This document shows positions 20,031 to 31,968 of a stretch of DNA of 64,000 nt, piece after piece. This stretch comes from Lyophyllum atratum (Eukaryota > Basidiomycota > Agaricomycetes > Agaricales > Lyophyllaceae). The position numbers and the translations under genes are program-made. The notes under the pieces are model-generated. The model saw only the letters and a program-made list of their open reading frames with translations. It searched no databases and had not been told where the DNA came from. The DNA lies in NCBI GenBank assembly GCA_014905825.1, contig JACGCN010000018.1:248001-312000 (forward strand), given 5' to 3'. How positions within the stretch are numbered: the first letter of the stretch is position 1; each line of letters opens with the position of its first letter.

Positions 20031-21311
20031 TTACATGCATGCGTGACACCCCAGATGCCGAACGACATCCCGAAACAGATTCGACATCTTCCAGCGCCCC
20101 CCGCCGGGCTGCGCATGCCCCACCCCTGCATCGGCCCCACTCCTCTCACGAATAACATCATCCTTCGCGTTTGCCTCGCGCAGCGCCCCCTCCCACAACT
20201 CCGTCGACAGGGGAAGCATCGCAGCGTACCGGCCTTGCATTTCCGAGATCTGTCGATCGACGAAGAAAGGAAAAGAAATCGAAATCGTGAATGGGAGGGC
20301 TCTGTATGAATCGGGGGTGCCGAAAAGAGGAGGCGAGGAACGTACCATACTATGATAAACCAAACAATCCTTACGCACCCTCTCCCACTTCCCTCTCAAC
20401 GCCTCTCCCTCTGCCTCTGCGTCTGGGGTGCCCGAGGGAACGACGCTCCCGTCCATAGCAGCGACACCCCCCTTGACCCAATCGCACCATGACGCGAGAT
20501 CGGAGAGGTGCCGCGAGAAGTGCGCGAGGAGGCTGAGGTTGGCGACGAGGTCGGATCCGATGTCTTTGAGTGGCTTTTTGAGGGTTTTGACTGTGGCTGA
20601 AAGAGGAGGGGGCGGGGGTTAATTTAGTAAGACTGAATTTTGAGGAGCGGAGAGGGAGAGGGAGAGGAAAAGGAGAGAGACGCACGCAGAGCAGGGTCGA
20701 CGGGGAGCTGAACAGTCGCGTCCATATGTTTCGTCGATGCTGCGATCTATGAAGGTAAAAGAATACTTATGATTAGCACGCATCTTCTGGAAAGTCGAGG
20801 TGTGTGGGACGGGCGACGCACCCGATAGAAATCCTGCTGAACCTGCTTAAACACCGCACTCGCCTTGTGCGCCTTATCGCAAGCCGCATCGGACAGCACC
20901 GCCATCTCCTCCAGTTGCCTTTGCCTTTCCCCTTCCTTCTCTTCTTTCAATTTGTTGGTGACAGGGACAGGGAGAGGGAGGGGAGTGGAACAGAGCAACG
21001 ACGCGATCTTGCTCATCTGGTAGGCGGCGTGCACGACTTGGATGGAGGTGTCGATGGCTGCCAGATATGATTTAATTTTATCGACTGTTTTGAGGACCAT
21101 CGGGCTGGCGTCGTGTGAGGATCTGCAGTGGGAGCGGCGTTTAGATGAGATGGGTGGGGAGTAGAGGAGGGGATACGTACGGATCCCGAAGCTGACTAAA
21201 GGGCGCGAGACGGTCGAAGGTCTTCGTAGTGGCTCGAACTAGGCTTTGTAGGTCTAGAGCGTCGAACCCTTGCGCGGTGGGAGAGAGGGAGTGTTGGGAG
21301 TCTTCGGACAT
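20031..21311 (-). CDS. Hypothetical helical protein, five exons
   Basis: Exons 21181-21311, 20822-21122, 20686-20746, 20346-20596, 20031-20249 join in frame to 320 residues. The start MSEDSQHSLSPTAQGFDALD follows a clean upstream region. The body is almost entirely helical with heptad-like stretches (KLKEEKEGERQRQLEEMAVL, KASAVFKQVQQDFYR, TLKKPLKDIGSDLVANLSLL), suggesting a coiled coil. No signal peptide or membrane helix is seen. Family unknown. Confidence 0.68.
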
Positions 21312-22451
21312 TTAGTACGTCGTGAGGCTGGGAGGACACGGGGCTGGGGAGGAATGCGATTGAGTTGAAATTGAGAATGAGGATGAGGATGAGAAGAAGC
21401 CGGGCTTGCAACGTTATAAGTTGGCTGGGCACGATGGAATCGCGCCGCCTGCCGTCCATGGCGTCACTGTTTCATTGACATTTGCGTGGTGATCATGATG
21501 GGGCCACGTTTGGGGGGGCGTCTAGGGATCTTGAATGAAAATGTCGATGACTAAGTATGTGGATATTAATTCGCAGCGTCGTCCTCGTGCACCGCGAAAG
21601 ACGCGATCGAATGTATTTGAAGAGACACTTGGAGATGATGTACCGGGTAAACTTGAGGGTGTGTGTTTTGGAAAGGTCTTCGTTGTCGAAGTCGCGTTTG
21701 GGATTATGCATGATGGATCTGTCACCTCGGAGTCATCGCCTCTAGGGCTGCATGCCGTACCGTGCGGTCGAGGATCCAGGGCTCTCTGATGGTGCTCCAT
21801 CAAGCGCTCGATACGATATACGGCGGCCGTATGACGGACGGTGTGCAGCCACAATCGCCCTCGTCCTCGAGGACGCCATGAAGCAGGGTAAGTTTGAAGC
21901 TTTTAGAGATTTTAAGATAGAAGGGCAGGAACAATCGAGGGCTCTCATGAGCGTTATCTTAGGTTCGGGGGCGAAGAATGTGGACATTAATTCAGGTGAC
22001 GGAACCTGGAAGAGAGGATGGGATTTGCCGAGCTTTCCGAGTCCGTGACCGTATCGGGATTTCGAAGGATGCCGGACTTCCCAAAAAAGGACAGCTTGGG
22101 CGCCATCGCCGTTTTCGCGCCACTCCTGCCAAGGAAGCGTCTCTTTTGAGCGACAGGAGTTCTCATCTCTCACGTTCAGCCATTTTCAAGCTAGGTCGTG
22201 TTGTCTTTGTTCAGGCTTAGCGTCGTGCGATGGGAAAGAGACAATATGCAGATTCAGCCCTTCTTCAACTCAGAGTTGCTTTGCGCTGCCGCAGAAATCG
22301 TGCTTCTACAAGCCGTTATGGATGCGAGTTCCGGCGTATACTCAGGTACCGCAATGCCGGACGTTGACGTGTTGATTGAGAGGTACATGTGCAAGTTGCT
22401 TCTCATGGCTGGGACAGTCCTCAACAGTCGACCAACGCTTGACCATCTACT
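21312..22451. other. Divergent intergenic region, no gene seen
   Basis: Lies between two outward-reading genes and should contain both promoters. A 98-codon plus-strand frame at 21752-22048 is not supported by motifs. Confidence 0.45.
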
Positions 22452-24089
22452 ATGGCTTCTGAGTTCCCTGCCGCCGCCGCCGCTAGTATTTCCATTACCG
22501 CTATTGATCGCAAGGCGAGCAAACTCAGCAGTGGCACTGAGAAATCGGAGGCTGTGGCCGCGAAGCCCGAGCACTGGGACGACTCGAAGTGCTCTGGGTT
22601 CCACAATCCCTGGCCTAGTTGGAGGAGTAACGGCATCAAGGATGCTATAAACGTCAGTCTCTCCTCCTAGCTCTATCTACCCCATCGCTGACGACACCGC
22701 ACTGTCCGGTGATATAGTTGATCTCGCAACTACGAAAGTCCCCCTCGGTGACGAAAGAGACGAGCCGCCTCGTTCCCTCCCGCAAGCCCACCTGGGGCGC
22801 TGTCCATGAAAATGGCGAGGAGTTGGTGGATGCGGGGGATAAAATCAAGGCCACATGGTTGGGGCATGCGTGCTTTTTGGTTGAGATGCCGTCGCGCGCG
22901 GGCAAGGGGCAGAGGGGGGCGAGGATACTTTTTGATCCCGTGTTTAGTGATAGGTGCTCGCCGAGCCAGTGGGTTGGTCCGAAGAGGTTTACGCGTGAGT
23001 CTTTCAAGCTACTTCGATGCTGTGGTGGGTGCTTGGATCATGGATGATTGGGCTTGTAGCTCCCCCGTGCGCGATCGAGGAAATACCGGAGGTAGACGCT
23101 GTTGTCATTTCTGTCAGTTTTTGCTTTTGGGTAGTGCTGAGATATAGACTGACGTCCGACTTTCTAGCATAACCATTACGACCAGTGTGTACATCTTTCG
23201 CAGCCTGTTGGGATATAGCTTTACCTTGGTCTGTAGTCTCGACACCCATACCATCCGAGTCCTCTCACAGCGCCGCCGCAAGCCACATTTCTTTGCACCC
23301 TTAGGCAACGGAGGCTACTTCAAGTCTTTCGACATCCCCGACACCCACGTGCACATCATGGACTGGTGGGACTCCAAACGCATCGAAGTCTGCGCGCCTT
23401 CCCATGACAAAGACGAAGCCGCACATAAAGTTACCGTCGACATCACATGCACCCCCGCGCAGCACTTCACAGGAAGGTCCCTCTTTGATCGCTTTAAGAC
23501 ACTCTGGGCCAGCTGGGTCGTGGAGGAGGTGCGCCCCACACTGATCACGTCACCGAGCGATTCTTCGAATGCGGCTAGCAATACTACGTCAGGGGTCAAG
23601 GTATTCTTCGGTGGGGACACAGGTTATCGTGCGGTTATGGATGGGCAGGATGAGGATGATGTTCCGGTATGTCCTGCGTTTAAGGAGATCGGGGAAAGGT
23701 TCGAAGGGTTTGATTTTGCTATGATTCCTATTGGGTGAGTGTAGTATCTGGGACGTGAAGTTTCGACACTGGACTTACCTTTTCTGGAATTAAGGGCGTA
23801 CATGCCGCGTCAGTTCATGTCCCCGATCCATTGCGCACCGCAGGATAGCGTGAGGGTATTCAAGGATATCCGGGCGAAGAGGGCACTGGGGATGCACTGG
23901 GGGTACATGTTGGACCTAATGTTAATCCATTTAGTGGCTAACGTGAATTGACTTCGGTACAGTACCTGGGTCCTGACTACAGAAGACATCGTTGAACCCC
24001 CGAAGAAGTTGGCCGAGGAGTGCAAGAAGATAGGCATCGAGGATGGCGCGTTTGGGGTCTGTGACATTGGAGAGACCATGTTTTTCTGA
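22452..24089 (+). CDS. NAPE-PLD-like metallo-beta-lactamase-fold hydrolase
   Basis: Seven exons: 22452-22652, 22718-22994, 23060-23112, 23168-23184, 23237-23734, 23795-23902, 23963-24089, giving 426 residues. Landmarks in order are CSGFHNPWPSW, ATWLGHACFLVEM, DAVVISHNHYDHLD (the HxHxDH zinc-binding motif, residues about 178-183, assembled across introns), PAQHFTGRSLFDRFKTLWASW, VFFGGDTGY, FMSPIHCAP and GMHWGTWVLTTE. These match N-acyl-phosphatidylethanolamine-hydrolysing phospholipase D and its fungal relatives, binuclear zinc enzymes acting on membrane lipids. The actual substrate here is inferred. Exon 4 has only 17 nt. All metal-ligand regions appear intact. Confidence 0.9.
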
Positions 24090-25953
24090 AAGTTTCTCTA
24101 CCTGGGTTTAATTTTCGGAGTCTTCAAAGCTCTATCATGGCTGATGTTAGCTGTTATCGATTTACCCTTCAGAGCTCCTTGGGTTCAAATTGGTTCGGAT
24201 AGCTCAACAATAATCGTCTATATTATCTGTTGTTGGCCAAGGACTTTGAGGAAAAATAAACGCAACAAGTCGAAAGCACAGCTTGGCGCTCTTTAACTTC
24301 GAACCCCCGTGAGCGCTCCTCTGCCCCAAGCTGCTGGACTAGAATGAACTTGTGACCCTAATGTATCATCCACTGGTCTACGTGGATCCACATCGCGAGC
24401 CGAACTCCTTTAACGTACAAACGCGTTCCTCGGCTCTCTGACACCAGAAAAAAAGATGGCTTTTCCCCATTTTCACGTGTCCCTGCCAGTGTTCCACCAC
24501 CACCAGGCTCGCTATTGTCGCTAGAGGAACGCCAGCAATATTTCGATGCTCAATCGAAAGTGATAGTCAGTCCGTAATGGGCATTACTTTTCGCTTCTAT
24601 GCCCAGGTTCACCATTGTCGCCAGAGGAACGCCAGTAATATCTCGATTCTCACTCAAAAATGACGGCGAGTCCGAAATAGGCGTTACCTTCCATTTCTAT
24701 GCCCTACGGCATAGTCAACAATCGATGCAGCCTCAAGTATTCATGTGGTCTATGGTCAGGCGGTGGATGAACAGAGACAGGAGGTGGTGGCTTTTATTCC
24801 GATGAGTCTTTTCTGGTAAAGTAGCTTAAAGATTACAAGGATGTTTCTTATTCCGTTTTGCTATTCAGTTCCTCGGATTTTTACGATTTAGGACCAGTCA
24901 AGTGACGGTCTGCGGCAGCTGGTACCTATCTGGCGCGGTGCGTTCCATCCTTGCCTCCGTGTTTCCCATCCACACGATCGTGCGACAATCATCGACATCG
25001 GGCTCGTTATGGAAGCTTGGAGCTGATCTTTGCCCCGATCAACGCGACTCCTGTGTGTTGCGGTTATTAGCGAAGGAACAGGACCCTATGCGACCGTCAC
25101 GAGTCTTGCTTGCACAGTGGAGACTCTCGCGCTGACCGGTAAATATGAAATTAGCGGTCGAGGGCACGGATTTAACGTCTATGCTTGTTACGAAGCGTCT
25201 TGGCCACGGACGGAAGGTTTTCTGGTAATAATTCGCCGCATGGTTTCTCTGGAGGTGTTCGAAAGTGACTGAGAATGTTGCGGTACCATCCGTTGATAAA
25301 GTACACCCGTAAGTAACTGCTCGTGCATAACGCCCAAGGATGACCAACGCCTCTTTCAGTTCCAAGCCTATCAGAAGCGAGAAAGGTAAATCCCTCACCG
25401 AGGACCCGCGTACTCTCGGCGAATCTGATCGGAGAAGCTTCCCATATTCCATACATATGCAACCAGCCGTACGAGCGCCGGGGTCGTCCCAATCAGTGAT
25501 GGGTCCCATGTGTCTCCTCCTCAGCCACGTGATTTCATTTCCTCCTCAACGAGTCCCACTGTGACCATTCGCGAAGCCCCATGACAAGTCTACAAAAAAC
25601 GCCCGCGCTGCTAGCTAATCGCCAGCACGGAGCAGGCGCTACGTTCACGAGGTTATCAGGATCAGCCACGTAGACCAAAAACAGACGAGGTGATGCATGC
25701 CAACACGAAGCAGTCATGTCGTTTCCTTTGGCAAAGCACGAACAACAGCTGATTGAAACCATTCCACCTCCTGCCTTATCTCGACATGTGGGACAGTTTC
25801 CTACTCGATGCTCGCGTAGATCTTGGCCCCGTCCGTCACGCGGAAAACAGAGCTCGCCGGAGCATGTGTATACGAGCATTGTGACTGCATGGTTGAGTGT
25901 ATTGCGACGGGTCGGCCGAGAAATGTACTTCTTTCTCGTCTTCTTCTGGGTCC
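24090..25953. other. Intergenic, no intact gene; one tandem duplication
   Basis: Nearly 1.9 kb without a recognisable gene. Scattered short frames are present. See the 100 bp duplication at 24504-24703. Confidence 0.45.
24504..24703. repeat. 100 bp tandem duplication, about 80% identical
   Basis: Both halves share ATTGTCGC, AGAGGAACGCCAG, AATAT, TCGAT, CAGTCCG or GAGTCCG, GCATTACTT or GCGTTACCT, and TTCTATGCCC at the same offsets. Confidence 0.75.
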
Positions 25954-25960
25954 TATAAAG
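25954..25960 (+). promoter_or_regulatory. TATA box of the GH55 gene
   Basis: TATAAAG, 72 bp before the start codon at 26032, in a suitable position for a core promoter. Confidence 0.5.
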
Positions 25961-26031
25961 ACAACTCAGCATGCGACGTTGGACTGCAGCATCCACTCGT
26001 CTGCTAATTCACCCCCTGGTCTTCTCTCGAG

Positions 26032-29000
26032 ATGCTTCCCCGTTTACCTGTGGTCATCGCGACCATGGTGCTTGGTCTAACCAGCCTTGTCTCTGGCCTC
26101 GGGACGTCGTGCTCGGCACCTCTGGGTGCTGGGACTGCTGCTCCTGGAGACCCGTTCTGGATGCAGTCTATCAGGCATCAAGGTATATCGGCATACCACT
26201 CCAACCCAGCCGGCTACCAGGTGTTCAGAAACGTTAAGGTATATAAATTCTTGCATTTAGGAGAAGGCCTTGCTGATTCTGATTTTGCTAGGACTTCGGT
26301 GCTAGAGGTGATGGTGTCACCGACGATACCGATGCCATCAAGTAGACCTTTTGTCTAAACGTCATTCTTCGATGCTGATAAGCTATTCTCCAGCAATGCT
26401 ATCTCTTCGGGGACCCGATGTGGAGGAGGAGGCTGCGAGTCGACCACGTACGTATCGCTAGCCATACGAGCTTACCATTATCAATTTACACACCTCTCGC
26501 AGCCTTACCCCCGCTGTTGTCTTCTTTCCCTCAGGGTAGCCGTTCACTCCCTCTGCTTGCCTGTTTTCCACTAATATGGGTCGTGGTAGAACTTACCTCG
26601 TGTCCCGGCCTATTGTTGCTCTGTATCTCACCCAACTCATCGGGGACGCCAGAGTCCCTCCTACGCTTCTTGCCGCGAGCAGCTTCGCTGGAATGGCTGT
26701 CATTGGTAAGCCCCATCCCAGCTTGCTGACTGAATGTACAATAAAGACTTACCCGCCGATCCCTAGATGCCGACCCCTACATTCCGGGCGGCGGCGGTGC
26801 CCAATACTATGTAAACCAGAACAACTTGTGAGCGCCTTGTTATGCACAACGCTGCCGTCTACAGCCTTACCTATCCCAAACACTAGCCTTCGATCGATTA
26901 GGAACTTTGTGATCGATGTTCGACGGTGAGTAGATCCTTTCCGTCTTCTTGCTGTGTTGCTTAAGCCTTAATTCTAGGGTCGCGCCCGATAATAATCAAG
27001 GCACTGGTATCCATTGGCAAGTCTCCCAAGCCACGTCGTTGATGAACATCGTCTTCCAAATGTCTACTGCCGCCAACACTGCTCACCAGGGTAAGTCTCC
27101 GAATCTGTCCGGGTAGAGTGCATTTTGCTGACGCGGAGTTTAGGTATCTGGATGGAAAATGGCAGCGGAGGTTTCATGGGCGACCTTGTCTTCAATGGAG
27201 GTGAGAGTGTTTGCGACTGGATCAGATTTTCGGCGAAACTCACTGGATAATAGGCAAATATGGTATGTGGGTTGGAAGCCAACAGTAAGCGCAGCAAGAT
27301 ATACAAAGTTTTCCCGTCGTCTTACATTGCTTTAGGTTCACAGTTCGTAATGTCACTGTCAACAATGCCCAAACCGCCGTCTACAGTCACTGGAACTGGG
27401 GTGTGTTAATTCTCTTTTGGATATCAGACCGTTTAACCAATAACTCGAAAAGGCTGGACTTTCCAGGGTATTACCATCAACGACTGCCAGGTTCGCAGAT
27501 GCCGTTGACACTTTTCCTTCGCATCATTCTCATCGTATTCCTAGGTCGGCTTCGACCTGCTCACTGGCGGTCTCACCGAGAGTACGCAGGTGAGGAACTT
27601 GTGTATACTAGTAAAATAAATTGCTAACTCGATACTCAGACCGTTGGTGCCGAGGCGATCATCGATGCAGTCGTCAACAACACCCCCATCTTCGTCCGCA
27701 GCTCCGTACCTAGCAACGGCGCACTCGCCGGCTCCCTCGTCCTCAACAACGCCAAGCTGAACAACGTCCAGACTGCTGTCGGCGTCGTCGGTGGTGCCAC
27801 CGTCCTTGCCGGCGGCACCAAGACCATTGCCTCTTGGGGTCAAGGCAACGTCTTCAAAGGCACGAACTCCGCGGCTACTTTCGTTCAAGGCGATATCTCC
27901 AACCCCGTTAAGCCGTCGGTGCTCCTGGACAGCTCTGGCAAGATCTTCGGAAAGACTCACCCTCAGTATGCGGCGTATGCTGTCAGCCAGTTCGTCAGCG
28001 TCAGGGATAACGGCGCAAAGGGAGACGGACGCACGGATGATACCGCTGCTCTCAAAGCTATCTTCGCCAAGGTACGCACCATTATGATAATTTTTCACAT
28101 GTTTTTTTCAGCTGACGCTTGCCTGTAATACAGTACGCTGGATGCAAGATCATCTACTTCGATGCTGGAACTTATATCGTCACCTCCACCCTTACGATTC
28201 CCGCCGGCACCCAAATTGTCGGCGAAGCCTGGTCTGTCATCTCTGGATCCGGTAGCGCGTTCCAGGACGCCAATAACCCACAAGTCGTCGTCCGCGCCGG
28301 TGACCCCAACTCTCAGGGCATCCTCGAGATCTCCGATATCATCTTCGCCACCGTCGGCTCGAGTACGTCTCTTTCATTTTTCCAAATCTCCTCCCGTCGC
28401 TAAGACCTTCCGCCTTGTCAAGCGCCGGGAGCCATCGTGCTTGAATGGAACGTCAAGCAGCCTAACGGTGTACAAGGTGGCGCGGGTACCTGGGACACCC
28501 ACATCAGGTACGATAGCATTCATTAACCTTGTCAAGGCCGTTACTGACGGTACGTGTGGAACAGGCTTGGAGGCGCTGCTGGCACGAACTTGGAGGCAGG
28601 AGAGTGTCCCAGCAGCGGTGCGGGTGGAATTCCTCGCTGTTACGCCGCGTTCCTCGCGCTGCATCTCACCCCGGGTTCTACCGCGTATCTCGAGGCAAGT
28701 TTGGCCTTCTCCTATCTGACCTTGGTTCGATTTATTAAATGTTTCGTTGTGATTAGGGTATATGGGCATGGCTCGCTGATCACGACCTTGACGGCGATGG
28801 CAAGTCGCAGATCTCAATCTATTCTGGGCGGGGTATCCTCTCCGAGTCGGCTGGCCCAGTGTGGATGGTGGGAACTGGTACGTCTGATCATACGATATTT
28901 TATTCCCGCTAGACTTCTGACGTCTCTTGTTTTTAGGATGTACGTTTCCGTCAATGCACCTTCGTCAGGAATCTAATAACTTACCTTACTCGTGCCTTAG

Positions 29001-29562
29001 CTGAACATCACGCACTCTACCAATACAACCTCGTCAACGCCAAGAACCACTACATGGGCCTCATCCAGACTGAGAGCGTAAGCCTCCCTTCGTCTCGACG
29101 GCTATCACCACTAACCCCACCCGCTTGCAGCCTTACTACCAGCCCACCCCCGCCGCACCCGGACCCTTCTCTATAAACCCAACCTTCAAGGATCCCAACT
29201 TCCCCGCAGGCCTCACCTCCGCATGGGCCCTCACCGTCACCACCTCCACCGACATCATCGTCTTCGGCGCCGGACTCTACAGCTTCTTCACCGTGAGTCC
29301 CCCTTTCTTTTCTCTCTCCCCACCCTCCGCTCCTGACTAACTGCGGCTCCCCGGAAAATAGAACTACAACCAGGACTGCCTTAAGACGTACAGCTGCCAG
29401 ACGCAGATTGCGAACATCGACTCTACGTCGTCCGTCTCGATATTCAGCCTCTCGACCGTCGCGAGCACGTTCCAGCTCAGTGTGAACGGCCAGGGTATTG
29501 TCAACCAGAGCGGGAACAGGAACGGTTTCGCGTCGACGCTTACGGCGTGGAGCAGGACCTGA
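26032..29562 (+). CDS. GH55 exo-beta-1,3-glucanase (secreted)
   Basis: 22-exon model, 782 residues: 26032-26238, 26292-26341, 26394-26447, 26503-26535, 26590-26705, 26767-26827, 26887-26925, 26978-27090, 27144-27200, 27254-27284, 27336-27400, 27453-27490, 27545-27589, 27640-28071, 28134-28362, 28423-28507, 28565-28694, 28757-28877, 28937-28939, 29001-29077, 29131-29292, 29362-29562. A signal peptide (LPVVIATMVLGLTSLVSG) is followed by two right-handed beta-helix halves, each opening with a DFGARGDGVTDDTDAI or VRDNGAKGDGRTDDT motif. Other landmarks are GIHWQVSQATSLMNI, AGTWDTHIRLGG and EHHALYQYNLVNAKNHY. The length and double-helix layout are those of GH55, which releases glucose or gentiobiose from beta-1,3/1,6-glucan of fungal walls. 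Intron 17 is GC-AG, and one exon is only 3 nt. Confidence 0.93.
28695..28756 (+). other. GC-AG intron in the GH55 gene
   Basis: The exon ends ...TATCTCGAG, the intron starts GCAAGT and ends GATTAG, and reading resumes GGTATATGGGCATGG (Gly-Ile-Trp-Ala-Trp) in frame. No GT donor nearby keeps the frame. Confidence 0.75.
28937..28939 (+). other. Probable 3 nt microexon (GAT) in the GH55 gene
   Basis: TTTTTAG|GAT|GTACGT. Using it splits a 123 bp gap into introns of 59 and 61 bp, like all others in the gene (50-69 bp), and turns ...GT-A-EHH into ...GT-G-S-EHH. Frame is kept either way. Confidence 0.6.
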
Positions 29563-30292
29563 TCCTAACGCTAGAGTGGAGTGGAGCGTTTGTCAAAAAG
29601 AAAAAAAGCTTGTTTTGTTTTTATTAGAAAAGTAGGGAACTTGGGAAGCCAGCCAGGGGAGGAATTGGAGAAGCAAAAGAAACATGTAATTGTATTATCT
29701 ACTTAGACACGAAATAAACGACAGTGTCAAGTCGTGACAAAATAAAAAAGTCATGTATGGCCACTTACGATTCCACCGGTATTGCTCAGCATAGCGTTCC
29801 GTCGAATCACCCGGGGGCAGTCATCGATATAACCTGATCCACTCCCTTGTAAGTAAGACCAAGTAACAGCAAAGCAGGCGATAGGCTACGGGAGCTCCGG
29901 GGGCGGGGAAAGGCTGTGGTGCGATTTGAGCAATGAGTGTGAGGAGATGATGCAGCTTTGCGGTTGGGTCGGTGTAAGCATAAAAAGCCTGCGATAAATG
30001 ACTTGGAGGACAGGGAGGGTCTAAGTTAAGGTTTGAAAGAAAGCCGCGATATCACGCGACACTCAGACTCGCACTGTGTCCAAGGACCAAATTGACCAGG
30101 TCAGTTTGTGTCGTCCTGCTAAAGGTGCAGAACATTATCCTTATCCTCATCAGTCCGGCGCAACACTCGGACTCCGTATTAGTATCAGTAGTAGTATCAC
30201 CGTATCACCGTATCATACTAAACCCCTCCCTAGTCATACACCATCAAGCATCAACCCCGCCCCCCCCCTCACCCCAAAGAAAAAAAAGGACC
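29563..30292. other. Intergenic between convergent genes
   Basis: Contains the likely GH55 3' end (AATAAA at 29713-29718). Otherwise no gene is seen. Confidence 0.5.
29713..29718 (+). terminator. Polyadenylation-signal-like AATAAA after GH55
   Basis: AATAAA about 150 bp after the stop codon at 29562. Confidence 0.35.
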
Positions 30293-31968
30293 TCACCCCT
30301 CCACACCAGGCACAACCTCAACCCCAAGCGTCTCCAACGCCCTCACCCCCGCCTTCACCCAATGCCTCAACGTCCGCGCGTCCTCGAACCACTGTCCCGA
30401 GTCCCCCATATTCCCCACCTCCTCCTCCTCACCCTCTCCTGTCCATCCCTCCTCCCCGGCGCCCAGCTCACCAGATACCCGCCGCCTTTTCACCTCGCCC
30501 CCCACACCCACACCCGCCAATGAATCCGTGCTCCCGGCCTGCGACACCGCACCAGGCAGATACGGCGCCTTCAAGCCACCTCCACCGGGCGGCGGCACCT
30601 TCCCACCCGAAGGAGGAGGAGGCCTCAACCCGCCCGCGCGCATCCACCCCGCGACGTTCCCCTCCCACTTGATGCGCTCTAGGACGCCGATCACGGCGAG
30701 GAGTGTCGGGTCGTATGCTTCCTCGGGCTCGGGGTCGTCGCCTGTCGTGGATGTGGATGCGGAGGGGGGGTCGTTTGGGAGGGGGAGGGGGATGGGGAGG
30801 GCGGGTAGGAGGGAGGATGGGCCTTTTTTGGGTTTTTGGCGTTTTCGTTTCTTCTGGATGGACGCGTCGTCTCGTGAAATTGTGTGCCCGTCGTCTGTGG
30901 GGTGCTGGGCGTAGTGCGTGTGCGTGTGTGTCAGGGTGGTAGTGGTCGCGGTGTACTCCACCTCCCTCTCGCGCCGCCGGACCTGGAGATCAGAGTTACG
31001 CAGGGCGCCGGAGTATTCGCGGATGCAGAGGTGGTTCCAGGGTTGCAGGTACGCTTTGCGGGGGGAGTCGTCGAGCAGGAGCGTTGTGTGCGCTGAGTGG
31101 GCTTGTGGGGTTTCTCCGCTCCGCGTGGTGGTGGTGGGGGTGGATGGGGTCAGGGAGAGCTTAGCCCATGGTCTTGCTAGGTCCTTCGTCGTTTGTGTCT
31201 TCCGATCTAGTATCCTATTAGTTAGTTTCAAAGAATGAGATGAAGAGAAGGTGAGAACGCACGGTAGTCCTTCTCCTCGAGCCCAAGCGTATCGCGCGCC
31301 CACACCGCCACGAGCTCGTCGCTCCGGGTGGAGAAGCACTTCGAGACCATGTCGGCGACGCTATGCGGCTGCGCAGAGCTCCACACCATCGTGTCCAGCC
31401 ACGCGCGCGTGCGCGGGTGGAACAGGTATCCCCTGAACGAGGCCATGTACGGCCGGGCGTGGACCGTACGCAGGGGACGCAGCGCCTCCGGGTCTTCATA
31501 CGCCGGCGAGGATGAGGAGGAGAACTCGGGATTGGGGTTACGAGTGTGGTTGTTGTGGCTGTTGTGTGGCGGCCGACGGGGAGGGCGGAACTGGCGGCGG
31601 GTGTGCGGGGAGCGGTAGACGAGGGTGCCGTTGAGGTCGAGGATGAGGAGTTTGCGGGCGGCGGAGGGGGTGGGGAGTTGGGTGGAGGGCTTTTGGGACT
31701 CGGAGATGTATTCGGGGGTGGGGGATGTTGGGATTGGCGGGGGTGGGGGTGGACTTGGTCGCCGGTCGTCACGTGGATAAAGGTCGTGAGGGGCGTGGCG
31801 GATGGGCGAAGATGAGGGGGGGGAGGGGTAAGTGTCTGTGTATGGATCGAAGGAGGGGGTGTTGGGTGTGCGGCTGCCGGATGGGTCGTAGTTGTAGTCG
31901 AACCCTGCTGTTGCGGTGAATTCGTAGGGCGTGTAGTCGCGGGATCGTGAGGGGGAGCGTATGGGCAT
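30293..31968 (-). CDS. FCP1/NIF-type HAD domain protein
   Basis: Two exons, 31263-31968 and 30293-31206, give 539 residues. An in-frame ATG at 32022 could add 18. A Pro/Ser-rich N-terminus precedes the HAD core: KLLILDLNGTLVYR (motif I, about residue 102), HARPYMASFRGYLF, TMVWSSAQPHSVADMV, DYHRKTQTTKDLARPW and TLLLDDSPRKAYLQPWN. These are the blocks of FCP1-homology phosphatases. Motif I is DLNGT, so the nucleophile Asp is present but the second Asp of the usual DxD is Asn. The C-terminal ~190 residues carry a basic run (KKRKRQKPKK) and a Pro/Gly-rich stretch. It is probably nuclear or cytosolic; the substrate is unknown. Confidence 0.85.

Noticed and set aside
21742..22173. Overlapping frames on both strands in the divergent promoter region
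   Set aside because: Neither shows family features or splice continuity.
25030..25509. Possible gene suggested by medium frames on both strands
   Set aside because: No consistent codon pattern, motif or splice-linked extension. It lies in a repeat-bearing gap.
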